The notes: generated by a model from the sequence alone, not told the origin. DNA of 64,000 bases from Promicromonospora soli (GCF_014653785.1 NZ_BNAS01000006.1:186001-250000); one strand, 5' to 3'. Shown: positions 36,560 to 44,624, counted from the stretch's first letter. Program-made: numbers and translations.

Positions 36560-37906
36560 TCAGCGGTCACGCGTCGACCCGGGACCGCACAGGCCGTCGG
36601 CGATCGCCGACAGCGCACGGTCGAGCTCGGTGTCGGTCACGCCGCCGAAGCCGAGCACGACGCCGGTCAGGTTCGCGCTGCGGCAGTACTCGGCCAGGAG
36701 TGGGAGGTCGAAGCCGGCGGCCCTTGCGGCTGCTTTCGCCGCGAGGGCCCTGGCCGGATCGGTGAGCCAGGTCGAGTACATCCCGGCCAGCGGACCGGCG
36801 AGCTCGGCGTGCGGCCCCAGTGCGGCCGCGACGCGTGGTGCCCGGTCCGCGTAGACGCGTCGGGCGGTGCGCACCACCTTGTCGACCCAGCCGTCGCGCA
36901 GCAGGGTCAGCAGGGCGCGCTGGCTGGGCCAGGGTGGCGTGTCGTGCGTGACCGTGCGGCGTCGGACGAGGCTCTCGTGGACCTCCGGCGGCGCGACGAG
37001 CCAGCCGAGCCGCAGGCTCGGGCTGACCGACTTCGACGCGGTGCCGAGGTAGGCCACCCGCGACCGGTCGAGCGCCGCGAGGGCGGGCACGGGGGTGACG
37101 TCGTACCGGAACTCGGAGTCGTAGTCGTCCTCCACCACCACGGCGCCCGCGGCGCGGGCGGCCGCGAGCAGCGCGAGCCGGTCCGCGGCAGGCATGACCC
37201 TGCCCAGCGGGTGCTGGTGCGCGGGGGTGACGTAGGCGGCGGCGCACCCCGCGAGGTCTGTGACGGGGGCCAGCGCCGGATGGTCGACGACGGCGCGGCC
37301 CGACGCCCGGACCATCTCCACGGCGGCGCGGTACCCCGGGTCCTCGACGAGGACGGACCCGGGACCGAGCCCGCCCAGGAGCTGCCGCAGACCGTCCGTG
37401 CTGCCGGCCGTCACGAGGATCTCGTCGGGCTCCACGGTCAGGCCGCGGGTGCGTGCGAGGCGCTCGGCGAGTGCTTCGCGGAGCTCCGGGATGCCGCGCG
37501 GGTCGGGGTAACCCCGGGGCGGCCTCGCCGTGGAGGCCTCACGCCACGCGCGACGCCAGCCCGCGAGATGACGCGGGTCGATCCAGGGTGTGCCCGCGTC
37601 CAGGCGGATGTACTGGGGTGCGCGCGTCGCGGGCCGCGGCGGGGGAGCCTGCACGGGGAGCGCCTCGCCGGACGCCACGAACGTGCCCGAACCGCGCCGT
37701 GTCTGCACCCAGGCCTCGGCCAAGAGCTGGTCGTAAGCCTGCTCGACGACGGCGCGCGCCACTCCGAGGTCGGCCGCCAGGGCGCGGCTGGAGGGCAGGC
37801 GGTCGCCGGTGGTGAGCGTTCCGTCGGTCACGAGCGCGCGGACGGCGGCCGCAAGCTGGGCCGGGAGCGGCTCGGCGCGGGTGCGGTCGAGGCGGACGGG
37901 GAGCAT
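36560..37906 (-). CDS. MocR/PdxR-type regulator (GntR helix-turn-helix fused to aminotransferase fold)
   Basis: Read from the ATG at 37906, with GGAAGGAA upstream, the protein has 448 residues; a TTG at 37930 is a poorer start. Residues about 1-75 form a GntR winged helix (LPSSRALAADLGVARAVVEQ). The rest is a fold-type I aminotransferase-like domain with VVVEDDYDSEFRYD (Asp and Tyr contacting PLP) and TASKSVSPSLRLGWL with the PLP-binding Lys. Such regulators sense PLP; PdxR members activate vitamin B6 genes, others control GABA or taurine use. It is divergent from a pyridoxamine-oxidase-like gene, across a 193-base region with tandem GTGGCTG repeats that suit MocR binding. Control of that gene is the natural inference. 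Confidence 0.88.
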   Translation of the reverse strand: MLPVRLDRTRAEPLPAQLAAAVRALVTDGTLTTGDRLPSSRALAADLGVARAVVEQAYDQLLAEAWVQTRRGSGTFVASGEALPVQAPPPRPATRAPQYIRLDAGTPWIDPRHLAGWRRAWREASTARPPRGYPDPRGIPELREALAERLARTRGLTVEPDEILVTAGSTDGLRQLLGGLGPGSVLVEDPGYRAAVEMVRASGRAVVDHPALAPVTDLAGCAAAYVTPAHQHPLGRVMPAADRLALLAAARAAGAVVVEDDYDSEFRYDVTPVPALAALDRSRVAYLGTASKSVSPSLRLGWLVAPPEVHESLVRRRTVTHDTPPWPSQRALLTLLRDGWVDKVVRTARRVYADRAPRVAAALGPHAELAGPLAGMYSTWLTDPARALAAKAAARAAGFDLPLLAEYCRSANLTGVVLGFGGVTDTELDRALSAIADGLCGPGSTRDR

Positions 37907-37963
37907 CACGTTCCTTCCGAACTGGGGCAAGTGCGGGGTCGGGGCGCTGGATGACAGATTCGG

Positions 37964-38028
37964 GTGGCTGACCCGTGGCTGATTCGGTGGCTGTCAGGTG
38001 CCTGATTGAGTGGTCCGTCAGGTGGCTG
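37964..38028. promoter_or_regulatory. Tandem GTGGCTG repeats between MocR and PNPOx-like genes
   Basis: GTGGCTG occurs at 37964-37970, 37975-37981, 37987-37993 and 38022-38028. In addition GTCAGGTGCCTG (37993-38004) and GTCAGGTGGCTG (38017-38028) are direct repeats exactly 24 bp apart, differing at one base. MocR regulators bind direct repeats in divergent promoters, so this is the probable operator for both genes. The other part of the 193-base gap shows no further clear signal. Confidence 0.5.
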
Positions 38029-38099
38029 CACGAGTGGCCTGTTCGAATGACGGCGAACTGGCCCGTGTTCATGAGCCACTCTCGGGGCAGGCTAGCCGC

Positions 38100-38780
38100 A
38101 TGACGACGCAGCCCCTCTCACCCACCACGCGCACGACCCCGACCCGTGGCCGGAACCGCCAGGTCGACGACCGGCGTCGGCTCATGGCGCTGCTCTCCGA
38201 CGCGTTGGTGGCGCACCTGGGCGTCGTGGTCGGGGCGCATCCGGTGGTCCTGCCGGTCGCCTTCGGCGTGGACGCCGCCGGGCCGGACGACGGCGGCACG
38301 CTGTACCTGCACGGGTCGGTCGCCGCGGGCTGGCTCGCGCCGGCTCTGGAGCAGGACGTGTGCGTGACCGTGACGGAGCTGGACGGCCTGGTCCTGGCGC
38401 GGACGGGCTTCCATCACTCGATGAACTACCGGTCGGCGGTGGTGATCGGACGACCGCGTCGGGTGACCGACCTCGAGGAACGACGCCGGGCGCTCGACCT
38501 GGTCGTTGACCACATGGTGCCCGGGCGGGCAGCGATGCTCGGCCCCGCGACGCGGAAGGAGCTGGCGGCGACCGCCGTGATCGCGCTCCCGCTGGCCGAG
38601 GCGTCGATGAAGCAGCGCGAGGGCGGTGCCACGCTCGAGCCCGGCGATCTGGAGCTGACCGGCTGGGCCGGGCACGTGCCGGTGCGCCGCGTGGCATCGG
38701 CACCCGTCACGGAGGACTACGTGTCCGAACCGGTGCCCGACGCGGTGCTGCGGCGCGTGGCGGAGCTCGGGCGGGGGTGA
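38100..38780 (+). CDS. Pyridoxamine 5'-phosphate oxidase-like flavoprotein
   Basis: The 226-residue protein has the split-barrel fold of FMN- or F420-binding proteins: HLGVVVGAHPVVLPVAFGVD, TLYLHGSVAAGWLAPAL and GFHHSMNYRSAVVIGRPRRV are the expected strands and cofactor-facing loops. It is of the type often found next to MocR regulators in actinobacteria. Whether it oxidises pyridoxamine phosphate or only binds a flavin or haem is not decided by sequence; the classical PdxH substrate residues are not obvious. CAGGCT lies six bases before the ATG and there is no ribosome binding site, again suggesting a leaderless mRNA. It ends 30 bases from the convergent HNH gene. Confidence 0.78.
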   Translation: MTTQPLSPTTRTTPTRGRNRQVDDRRRLMALLSDALVAHLGVVVGAHPVVLPVAFGVDAAGPDDGGTLYLHGSVAAGWLAPALEQDVCVTVTELDGLVLARTGFHHSMNYRSAVVIGRPRRVTDLEERRRALDLVVDHMVPGRAAMLGPATRKELAATAVIALPLAEASMKQREGGATLEPGDLELTGWAGHVPVRRVASAPVTEDYVSEPVPDAVLRRVAELGRG

Positions 38781-38810
38781 GGGGCGGGTCGAGGGGGCTC
38801 CAGGCTCGCC

Positions 38811-40673
38811 TCAGAACGGTGGTTCGTCGGGGGAACGTCGGAACTGCCGTCCGGTGGTCGGCGGTTCGGTGCTGTGGTTCCTGGCCGGCCGGCGTGTGCT
38901 GCTCGGGTCTTTGGCTACGTGGTCTGGAGTGACGGGCCGGTCGCCGGGCGGAAGTTGTCCGAGGCGTGCTCGGGTGTCCTCGGTGAGGCTGGTGATGTCG
39001 TTGCTGGTATGCGCCGATCTGCTGTGCCCGGTGTCGGGGCGTTCGGCAGCTGGGTTGGTGGTTCCGATCTGGGTGCCGGGTCGGGTGTAGGCGTGTCCGG
39101 TGGGCGCGGTCCAGGTCGTGATCCCGGTGTCGGGGTCGCGGACGGGGGTCCAGCCGTGGTGGGTCTTGGCGAGGTGGTGGGCGCGGCACAGCGGCTGGAG
39201 GTTCTGGGCGCGGGTCTGCCCTGGACCGCCCGTTGATTTGTCGGAGGGCTCGGCGCCGTGGTCGTAGGGGGTGATGTGGTCCAGGTCGGCCCAGTGGGCG
39301 GGGCGGTCGCACTGCAGAAAGCAGCAGGTCTGGTCGCGGGCGGTGACCGCCTGGCGCAGGATCTTCCCGGGCTGGTAGGCGGTGGTTGAGTAGTCGGTCA
39401 GGATCCCGGTCAGCGGGTCGGTGATCAGGCGCTGCCAGGTCGCGTCGGTCGCGAGCAGTGCCGCGGTATCGGCGGGGATCGGGCCGTACCCGTCCAGGTG
39501 TCCAGGGGTGTTGTCCAGACCCAGCAGCATGCTGGCCGGGACGGTGATGCGGATCTGCGGCTTGACCGGGATTATCCGCACAGCCGCGCCGCCACAGGTG
39601 CAGCCGCCGCAGGTGCAGCCCGTGGCCGGGACCGTGGTCCGCGGCAGCTGGGGCGCGTCCACGCCCTCGGTGCTGCCCGACGGCTCGGCGCTGCCCTCGT
39701 TGCTCCGCGGCGCGCATTCGGGCTGAGGGGGAACGACGATGCGGCCGGTCGCGAGCGCGACGAGGGCGTCGGCGCGGGCCTGGGCCAGAGTGCGAGTCGC
39801 GCCGGAGGCACGGCGCAGAGCGTGGGCGGCCTGCTCGACCGCGTCCCAGACGGCGGCGGCGTCGGCCGCGGGCAGGTGGGCGCTGAGCCAGGCCATGGTG
39901 TTGTCCGCCGGGTCCAGGAACACCGCCCGCCGGGTCATCGCGTGCTTGGTGGTCTCGGTGCTGCCCTTGAGGCGGGTGGCGAACGCATTCATCTTGTCCT
40001 GCAGCCACCGGCGGGTGTGCTCGGGTGCCTGCGGCAGGTAGAGCGTGATCGCCTCTTCGCGTTCTTCTGTGGTGAGGGGGTTGCCGGAGCGCAGCAGGAT
40101 GTCCGCCTTGACGACGTCGATCACGCCCTCGTGCAGGGCGTTCATGACCTGAGGGTGCTCGGCCAGGCCCGCACCGCGGGCCATGTGCTTGTTCGCCTCG
40201 CCCTGCGGCACGCGCAGGCGGGCGCTGATCTCGGCGGCCGCGGCGTTGTGCTCCTCGGTCCAGCCGCGGCGCCGTCCGATCTCACCCAGGGCGCGCGACT
40301 GCATGGCCGTTGCCCAGGAGACGACTTCCTGCCACCTGGCCGCCACGTCCAGCAGGACCGCGTCGTCGGTGTCAGCGACCTCGACACGCGCCAGGACCTC
40401 GACCAGGCCCGCACCCACCGGCAGCCCGTCCAGGCTTCTCGTACCGACCAGACCGGTCGTGGCAGGGTGGCCGGGCCACGTGACCAGCGCCAGGGGAAGG
40501 GCACCCTTGTCATCCAGAGGCAGGACGCCCCAGCTCAGGACAGGTCCCGGTGCCGTTGTCGAGACGCTGAGGCGCGTCTGGGTAGCGTCCACGGCGGTCA
40601 CGGCGCGCAGCGAGCGTTCCACGACGGTGAGCACGCCGGAGCCCTCGCTGACCTCGCTCATGCTCGCATCCAT
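38811..40673 (-). CDS. DUF222/HNH endonuclease domain protein (13E12 repeat family)
   Basis: The ATG at 40673 has GGGAGG upstream and gives 620 residues. The N-terminal half is the helical DUF222 region (RALGEIGRRRGWTEEHNAAA, then KADILLRSGNPLTTEEREEA) common in actinobacterial 13E12-type proteins. The C-terminal part has an HNH site: CCFLQCDRPAHWADLDHITP, then NLQPLCRAHHLAKTHHGW. Between them a Cys/Gly run (GCTCGGCTCGG) may bind metal. These proteins are multicopy in actinobacteria, associated with mobile DNA but of unproven function. The last 80 residues are polar and likely disordered. It could be a nuclease acting on foreign DNA or a degraded mobile-element gene; the reading frame is intact. 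Confidence 0.85.
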   Translation of the reverse strand: MDASMSEVSEGSGVLTVVERSLRAVTAVDATQTRLSVSTTAPGPVLSWGVLPLDDKGALPLALVTWPGHPATTGLVGTRSLDGLPVGAGLVEVLARVEVADTDDAVLLDVAARWQEVVSWATAMQSRALGEIGRRRGWTEEHNAAAAEISARLRVPQGEANKHMARGAGLAEHPQVMNALHEGVIDVVKADILLRSGNPLTTEEREEAITLYLPQAPEHTRRWLQDKMNAFATRLKGSTETTKHAMTRRAVFLDPADNTMAWLSAHLPAADAAAVWDAVEQAAHALRRASGATRTLAQARADALVALATGRIVVPPQPECAPRSNEGSAEPSGSTEGVDAPQLPRTTVPATGCTCGGCTCGGAAVRIIPVKPQIRITVPASMLLGLDNTPGHLDGYGPIPADTAALLATDATWQRLITDPLTGILTDYSTTAYQPGKILRQAVTARDQTCCFLQCDRPAHWADLDHITPYDHGAEPSDKSTGGPGQTRAQNLQPLCRAHHLAKTHHGWTPVRDPDTGITTWTAPTGHAYTRPGTQIGTTNPAAERPDTGHSRSAHTSNDITSLTEDTRARLGQLPPGDRPVTPDHVAKDPSSTRRPARNHSTEPPTTGRQFRRSPDEPPF

Positions 40674-40697
40674 GGCACCTCCCTTCAACGCCAGAGT

Positions 40698-40712
40698 GTG
40701 ATCAAGAATCAC
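40698..40712. promoter_or_regulatory. 15-bp inverted repeat in the promoter of the DUF222/HNH gene
   Basis: GTGAT-CAAGA-ATCAC is a perfect 5-bp inverted repeat with a 5-base centre, 25 bases upstream of the HNH start codon, in an AT-rich patch that also has TATATT (40735 region, minus strand). It could be an operator for a repressor of the HNH gene. The regulator is unknown. Confidence 0.35.
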
Positions 40713-40882
40713 CTGTACATCGAATATATGTGCGATTGGGTGGCTCCGCATCCTCAGATCCAAAGCTGTGGACAACCCGATGGTCCGTTCCGCAGCACCC
40801 AGTCACCAGTACCAGGTCCAGTGCGGCCGGCTGTTCCGGGCTGCCAGCCGGACCGCAACGCCGCCGTCGACAGACCGCCCCA

Positions 40883-40910
40883 CCGACACTCCCGCCGCCG
40901 CTGCTAGCAT
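40883..40910 (+). promoter_or_regulatory. Promoter for the EamA leader transcript (leaderless geometry)
   Basis: TAGCAT (40905-40910) lies seven bases before the GTG of a 13-codon frame, and CCGACA (40883-40888) is a fair -35 match with a 16-bp spacer. Transcription would begin at or next to the GTG at 40918. Confidence 0.5.
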
Positions 40911-40917
40911 CCGGACC

Positions 40918-40959
40918 GTGACTCCCATCTGCTCCGTCCTGCCGCCCCCGGTCATCTGA
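40918..40959 (+). CDS. Putative leader peptide MTPICSVLPPPVI upstream of EamA exporter
   Basis: A GTG-started frame of 13 codons ends in TGA at 40957. It encodes a Pro-Pro-Pro stretch, a known trigger for slow translation, plus one Cys. Its start coincides with the predicted start of transcription, and its last codons and stop lie inside the first of two hairpins. This arrangement suggests that ribosome progress through the peptide decides which hairpin forms and so controls the exporter gene 135 bases downstream. No homologue is known to me. Confidence 0.4.
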   Translation: MTPICSVLPPPVI

Positions 40960-40994
40960 CCGGAGCGGCACTGCGACCGGCCCGCACGGGCCGG
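40948..40994 (+). promoter_or_regulatory. Competing hairpins of a candidate attenuator
   Basis: CCGGTC (40948-40953) can pair with GACCGG at 40958-40963, a tight hairpin around the leader stop codon, or with a second GACCGG at 40975-40980. The second copy is also part of a perfect 8-bp hairpin, CCGGCCCG/CGGGCCGG (40977-40994). The three structures exclude one another, which is the layout of transcription or translation attenuators. Confidence 0.45.
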
Positions 40995-41060
40995 CGACGA
41001 GGCGTGCTCCGCGACGACTCCCTGTCCACGGAAGCCATCCGGTAGTCAACCGGAAGAACA

Positions 41061-41084
41061 GGCCGGAACCTGCTGGAACCGGCC
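41061..41084 (+). promoter_or_regulatory. Hairpin abutting the ribosome binding site of the EamA gene
   Basis: GGCCGG (41061-41066) and CCGGCC (41079-41084) form a 6-bp stem whose 3' arm ends directly before AGGAG (41085-41089), the ribosome binding site of the ATG at 41095. Two GGAACC copies lie in the loop side. It could limit ribosome access and be part of the leader control. Confidence 0.4.
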
Positions 41085-41094
41085 AGGAGCACAC

Positions 41095-41997
41095 ATGCCA
41101 TCCACTCGAATCGGGCTACTTCTCGTATGCCTCGCCGGAGTCCTCTGGGGCACCGGCGGCCTCGCCCTGGAAGTCCTTCGCGGCCACTCGTCGATGTCCG
41201 TCCTCACGGTCAGCGCCTACCGCATGCTCATCGCCGCCGTCGCGCTGGTCGCGGCGTCGCTCGTCCTGCGGCGCGGGCCGCAGCTCGTGGCCCTGGTGCG
41301 GGCGCACCCGGCACGCGCCATCGTCGTCGGGCTGGGGACGGGCGCCTACCAGGCGCTCTACTTCGGGTCCGTGGCCACCGCGGGCGTCACCGTCGCCACG
41401 GTCGTCAGCCTGGGCCTGGCGCCGGTCCTCCTCGCGGTCGTGGACCTGGTCCGCGCCCGACGGCGCACGGCCCGCCCCCGCAGCACCCTGCGCCTGGCGC
41501 TGGTCGTGACCGCCGCGCTCTCCGGTCTTGTGCTGGTGAGCGCGGCGTCAGGGGCGAACGCCGTCGGCGGGCAGCCGGTGCTCGGTCTGGTGCTCGCCGT
41601 CGCGTCGGGTTCGGTCTACGCGGCCACCACGGGGCTGGGCAGCACCCTGCTGGCGTCGGAGGCCGTCGACCCGCTCGCCCTGACCACCGTCGCGACGACG
41701 GCGGGCGCCGTCGGCCTGGTCCCGGTCGCTCTGGCCGGCGGCGGGCCGTACGTCACGACGGACCCGACGACGCTCGGCACGCTCGCCTACCTCGGGCTGT
41801 TCACGATGGCCCTCGCCTACGGGCTCTTCTACGCGGGCCTGCGGACCACCCGCAGCGGGGCGGCGGTGGTCGCGACCCTGCTGGAGCCGGTGACGGCGGC
41901 GGTCGCCGCGGCCGTCGTGCTGGGGGAGCGTCTGGGGCCGGCGGGGATCGTCGGCTCAGTGCTGATCCTGGCCGCGGTGGCAGGCCTGGACGAGTAG
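41095..41997 (+). CDS. EamA (DMT) family exporter
   Basis: The 300-residue protein has ten predicted membrane helices in two EamA repeats (first starts LLLVCLAGVLWGTGGLAL; second starts GLVLAVASGSVYAATTGLGS; the end has LLEPVTAAVAAAVVLGERLG). Members of this drug/metabolite transporter group export amino acids, metabolites or toxic compounds across the cytoplasmic membrane. AGGAG precedes the ATG. The structured 180-base leader with a short upstream frame implies translation-dependent control, which would suit an exporter induced by a ribosome-active compound or by an amino-acid imbalance; that is inference. It ends 28 bases from the convergent DUF1851 gene. Confidence 0.88.
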   Translation: MPSTRIGLLLVCLAGVLWGTGGLALEVLRGHSSMSVLTVSAYRMLIAAVALVAASLVLRRGPQLVALVRAHPARAIVVGLGTGAYQALYFGSVATAGVTVATVVSLGLAPVLLAVVDLVRARRRTARPRSTLRLALVVTAALSGLVLVSAASGANAVGGQPVLGLVLAVASGSVYAATTGLGSTLLASEAVDPLALTTVATTAGAVGLVPVALAGGGPYVTTDPTTLGTLAYLGLFTMALAYGLFYAGLRTTRSGAAVVATLLEPVTAAVAAAVVLGERLGPAGIVGSVLILAAVAGLDE

Positions 41998-42025
41998 CGC
42001 GGGACGCAGGGCGCGTGGCGGAGCC

Positions 42026-43057
42026 TCAGGCGTACGACCAGCGTCCGTCCTGGCGCGGCTTCGGCTGTACCGGGGCGGGCGCGTCGTAGCCGACGGCGGC
42101 CACCTGGCCGGTGTTGTACTGGTCGGCGATGTACTGGCTGAACTGGCCCGAGTCGATGGTGTGCGAGCTGTCCAGATAGTCATAGCCGCCGTGGCCACCC
42201 TGCGCGCCGTAGGCGGTGGCGGCTGGGGCCTGCGGGGCGGCTGCCGGAGCGGCGGCATGCGCCCCTGCGGAGGCGGGTGTCGTGTAGGAGGCCGGGGCCG
42301 TGTACCCGGCGGGTGCGCCGGCGTAGGTGCCGGAGTTGTAGCCCTGCTGCCCGGACCCGTAGTCCAGCTCGGACCCGGCCGCGTACTGGGTCTCGTAGGC
42401 GGGCTCGGAGGCCGGCTGGTACGACGGGTAGGCGCCGGTGTTCACCTGCTGCGTCGGCTCCCACGGGTCGGCCTGCGGGTTCGACGCGTCGAACGCCGGA
42501 GCGGCGGCAAGCCTCTGCGCGGCCTGGCTCTGAGCGGCCTGGTGAGCGGCCTGGTTCTGCGCGGCGGCATTCTGGGCCGCGGCGAACTTCTGCGCTGCGA
42601 ACAGGGCCGACGCGCCGGCGTCGGGCTGCACGCCGTTGAGCTCGCCGTGGATGCGCCCGGCGAGGTTCGCGGCGATGGCGAAGCGCAGCGGCGCGAGGGA
42701 GGCCACCGACATGGTGCCGGTCACCGCGGGCGGCGGCAGGAACGCGAAGACCTCGTCTTCCCCGAGGCGCAGGCCCTGGTCGAGCGCGGCGTTCAGGGTC
42801 TCCTCGAGGAGGTACTCGGCGCGTCCCTCGTCGCCCTCCAGGTCGGCGAACATGTCGTCCATCGAGCTCCAGCGACGTTCGAGCGTGCCCTCGACCGTAT
42901 CGAGGAACCACCACCCGTCGACGGACTCGAGGAACATGTCGCCGAAGCAGGACGCGAAGCGTGGGATCTTGTCACCCGTGCCGATCCACGACCAGGACGA
43001 CAGCGCGAACTCGTAGGCGTCAGGTGTGAATTCTCGGATCAGGTGCACCTTGCGCAT
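42026..43057 (-). CDS. DUF1851 (T6SS immunity Tdi1-like) domain protein with low-complexity tail
   Basis: Read from the ATG at 43057 the protein has 343 residues; an upstream start would add 24 that look non-coding. Residues about 1-150 fit DUF1851: FASCFGDMFLESVDGWWFLD, then TVEGTLERRW, a helical middle and LPPPAVTGTMSVASLAPL. The rest is rich in Ala, Gln, Gly, Tyr and Pro, with repeated AAQNQAA-like and YxxGxYxG-like patches, and is probably disordered. In proteobacteria the domain occurs in an immunity protein against a type VI toxin, but no toxin or secretion gene lies nearby, so that role should not be assumed here. It stands alone between convergent and divergent neighbours. Confidence 0.65.
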   Translation of the reverse strand: MRKVHLIREFTPDAYEFALSSWSWIGTGDKIPRFASCFGDMFLESVDGWWFLDTVEGTLERRWSSMDDMFADLEGDEGRAEYLLEETLNAALDQGLRLGEDEVFAFLPPPAVTGTMSVASLAPLRFAIAANLAGRIHGELNGVQPDAGASALFAAQKFAAAQNAAAQNQAAHQAAQSQAAQRLAAAPAFDASNPQADPWEPTQQVNTGAYPSYQPASEPAYETQYAAGSELDYGSGQQGYNSGTYAGAPAGYTAPASYTTPASAGAHAAAPAAAPQAPAATAYGAQGGHGGYDYLDSSHTIDSGQFSQYIADQYNTGQVAAVGYDAPAPVQPKPRQDGRWSYA

Positions 43058-43176
43058 GTTGCCATGCTCACACTCCGAGCAAAAGAGGCCTCCTGGACAC
43101 GTAACGATTCGGTTGGGGTGAAACGCCAAAGTGTTTTCCTGATGGAAACACGTGGCGGCCCGACGCCGGGCGTCGT

Positions 43177-43182
43177 TACGGT
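43177..43182 (+). promoter_or_regulatory. Leaderless-type -10 box for the methyltransferase gene
   Basis: TACGGT lies six bases before the ATG at 43189, and no ribosome binding site is present between them. Confidence 0.4.
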
Positions 43183-43188
43183 CTCGCC

Positions 43189-44037
43189 ATGGAGAGCGGC
43201 GGGCAGGGCATCGGCAGCAGCACCGACCAGCGCACGGTCGACGACCGGATCCAGGAGTACTACTCCGGGCAGAGCGGCTGGGACGAGAACGCCCGCCTCA
43301 CGGCCGCCTCCGCGCAGGGCCCGCTGGAGCACACCAGGACCCAGGAGCTGGTCCGGCAGCGGCTCGCGCCGGGCGCACGGGTGCTCGACGTCGGCGGTGC
43401 CACAGGGGTGCATGCCGCGCCGCTGGCGGCGGACGGCTACGACGTCCTGCTGGTGGACCCGGTCGCCGCGCAGGTCGCCCGCGCCGCCGAGCACGGCACC
43501 TTCGAGGCACGCGTCGGGGACGCCCGAGACCTGTCCGGGCCGGGCCTGGGCCTGGGCGACGACGAGTTCGACGCCGTGCTGCTCCTCGGCCCGCTCTACC
43601 ACCTCGCGACCCGCGGGGACCGCCTCCAGGCCCTGCGCGAGGCGGTGCGCGTGACCCGCCCGGGCGGCACGGTGGTCGCCGCGGGCATCACCCGGCTCGC
43701 CGCGCTGGTCGGCGGCGGCTACGAGCTGTTCGCGCCGCCTGCCTGGCGGGCGATCCTCGAACGCGGCGAGGCCCCGGCCGACATTCCCTTCCCGGCGGCG
43801 CACTTCCACGATGCCGCCGAGCTCGCCGCCGAGGCGACGGAGGCGGGGCTGGCCGGCGTCGTCGTGCACGGCATCGAGGGTCCGGCCGGCGGGGCGCTGG
43901 AGCGGGTGGCGCTCAGTGCCCCGGAGGCACCCGCGCTGATCGGCGCCGCGCTCACGCTCGCCCGCGCCCTGTCGACCACGCCGGGCGTGCCGGACATGAG
44001 CCAGCACATCGTCGCGATCGGTACTGTCGCGCTGTGA
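43189..44037 (+). CDS. Class I SAM-dependent methyltransferase
   Basis: The 282-residue protein has a Rossmann-type methyltransferase core. Motif I is RVLDVGGATGVHA (about residues 63-75), the acidic end of strand 2 is VLLVDPVAAQV, motif II region is FDAVLLLGPLYHL, and RVTRPGGTVVAAGI is motif III. The substrate is not recognisable; LGPLYHL and the overall length resemble small-molecule methyltransferases of the UbiE/BioC-like type. The stop overlaps the start of a DinB-like gene (GTGA), so both are probably made together and may act in one detoxification or modification step, which is inference. Confidence 0.85.
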   Translation: MESGGQGIGSSTDQRTVDDRIQEYYSGQSGWDENARLTAASAQGPLEHTRTQELVRQRLAPGARVLDVGGATGVHAAPLAADGYDVLLVDPVAAQVARAAEHGTFEARVGDARDLSGPGLGLGDDEFDAVLLLGPLYHLATRGDRLQALREAVRVTRPGGTVVAAGITRLAALVGGGYELFAPPAWRAILERGEAPADIPFPAAHFHDAAELAAEATEAGLAGVVVHGIEGPAGGALERVALSAPEAPALIGAALTLARALSTTPGVPDMSQHIVAIGTVAL

Positions 44038-44603
44038 CCTCAGCATCCGGCCCGATGGCCGACCCCATCCCCAGGACCGACCCGCCGATCGTCGCCGACG
44101 AGGTGACGACGCTGCGGTCGTTCATCAACTTCTACCGCGCCACGATCCGCCGGCAGTGCGACGGCCTGACGGTGGAGCAGCTGCGCACGCCGCACCCGCC
44201 GTCGACCATGACTCTGGCCGGGATGCTCAAGCACCTGGCGTACGTCGAGGACGTCTGGTTCAACGTGCGGCTGGCCGGCAACGAGCCCGCCCCGCCCTGG
44301 GACACGGTGGACTGGGCGGCCGACAGCGACTGGGACTGGAACAGCGCCCTGGACGACACGCCGGAGCAGCTCACGGCCCTGTTCGACGACGCCGTCGCCG
44401 CCTCCGAGCGGATTCTCGACCGGGCGCTGGACCAGGTGCCGGTGAGCGGAGCGGGCGTCCTGGACCAGACCACCGTGCGCCCCGGGCGCTCGGGGCTCAT
44501 CTCCCTGCGGTGGATCCTGGTGCACATGGTCGAGGAGTACTCCCGGCACGCGGGTCACGCGGACCTGTTCCGCGAGGCCGTGGACGGCGCGACCGACCTC
44601 TGA
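44034..44603 (+). CDS. DinB-superfamily protein (DUF664 type)
   Basis: The frame of 189 residues starts with GTG in the methyltransferase stop; an ATG at 44055 is an alternative. It is a four-helix bundle of the DinB/YfiT family: TLAGMLKHLAYVEDVWF has the first metal-ligand His, and LRWILVHMVEEYSRHAGHAD has the later His ligands, the usual H-x3-E-x3-H-like arrangement. Members bind a divalent metal, and several act as thiol-dependent transferases using mycothiol or bacillithiol. That would fit an actinobacterium, but the substrate is unknown. It ends 21 bases from a convergent membrane protein gene. Confidence 0.82.
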   Translation: MTSASGPMADPIPRTDPPIVADEVTTLRSFINFYRATIRRQCDGLTVEQLRTPHPPSTMTLAGMLKHLAYVEDVWFNVRLAGNEPAPPWDTVDWAADSDWDWNSALDDTPEQLTALFDDAVAASERILDRALDQVPVSGAGVLDQTTVRPGRSGLISLRWILVHMVEEYSRHAGHADLFREAVDGATDL

Positions 44604-44624
44604 TCACGGGCACGGCGCTCCGGG

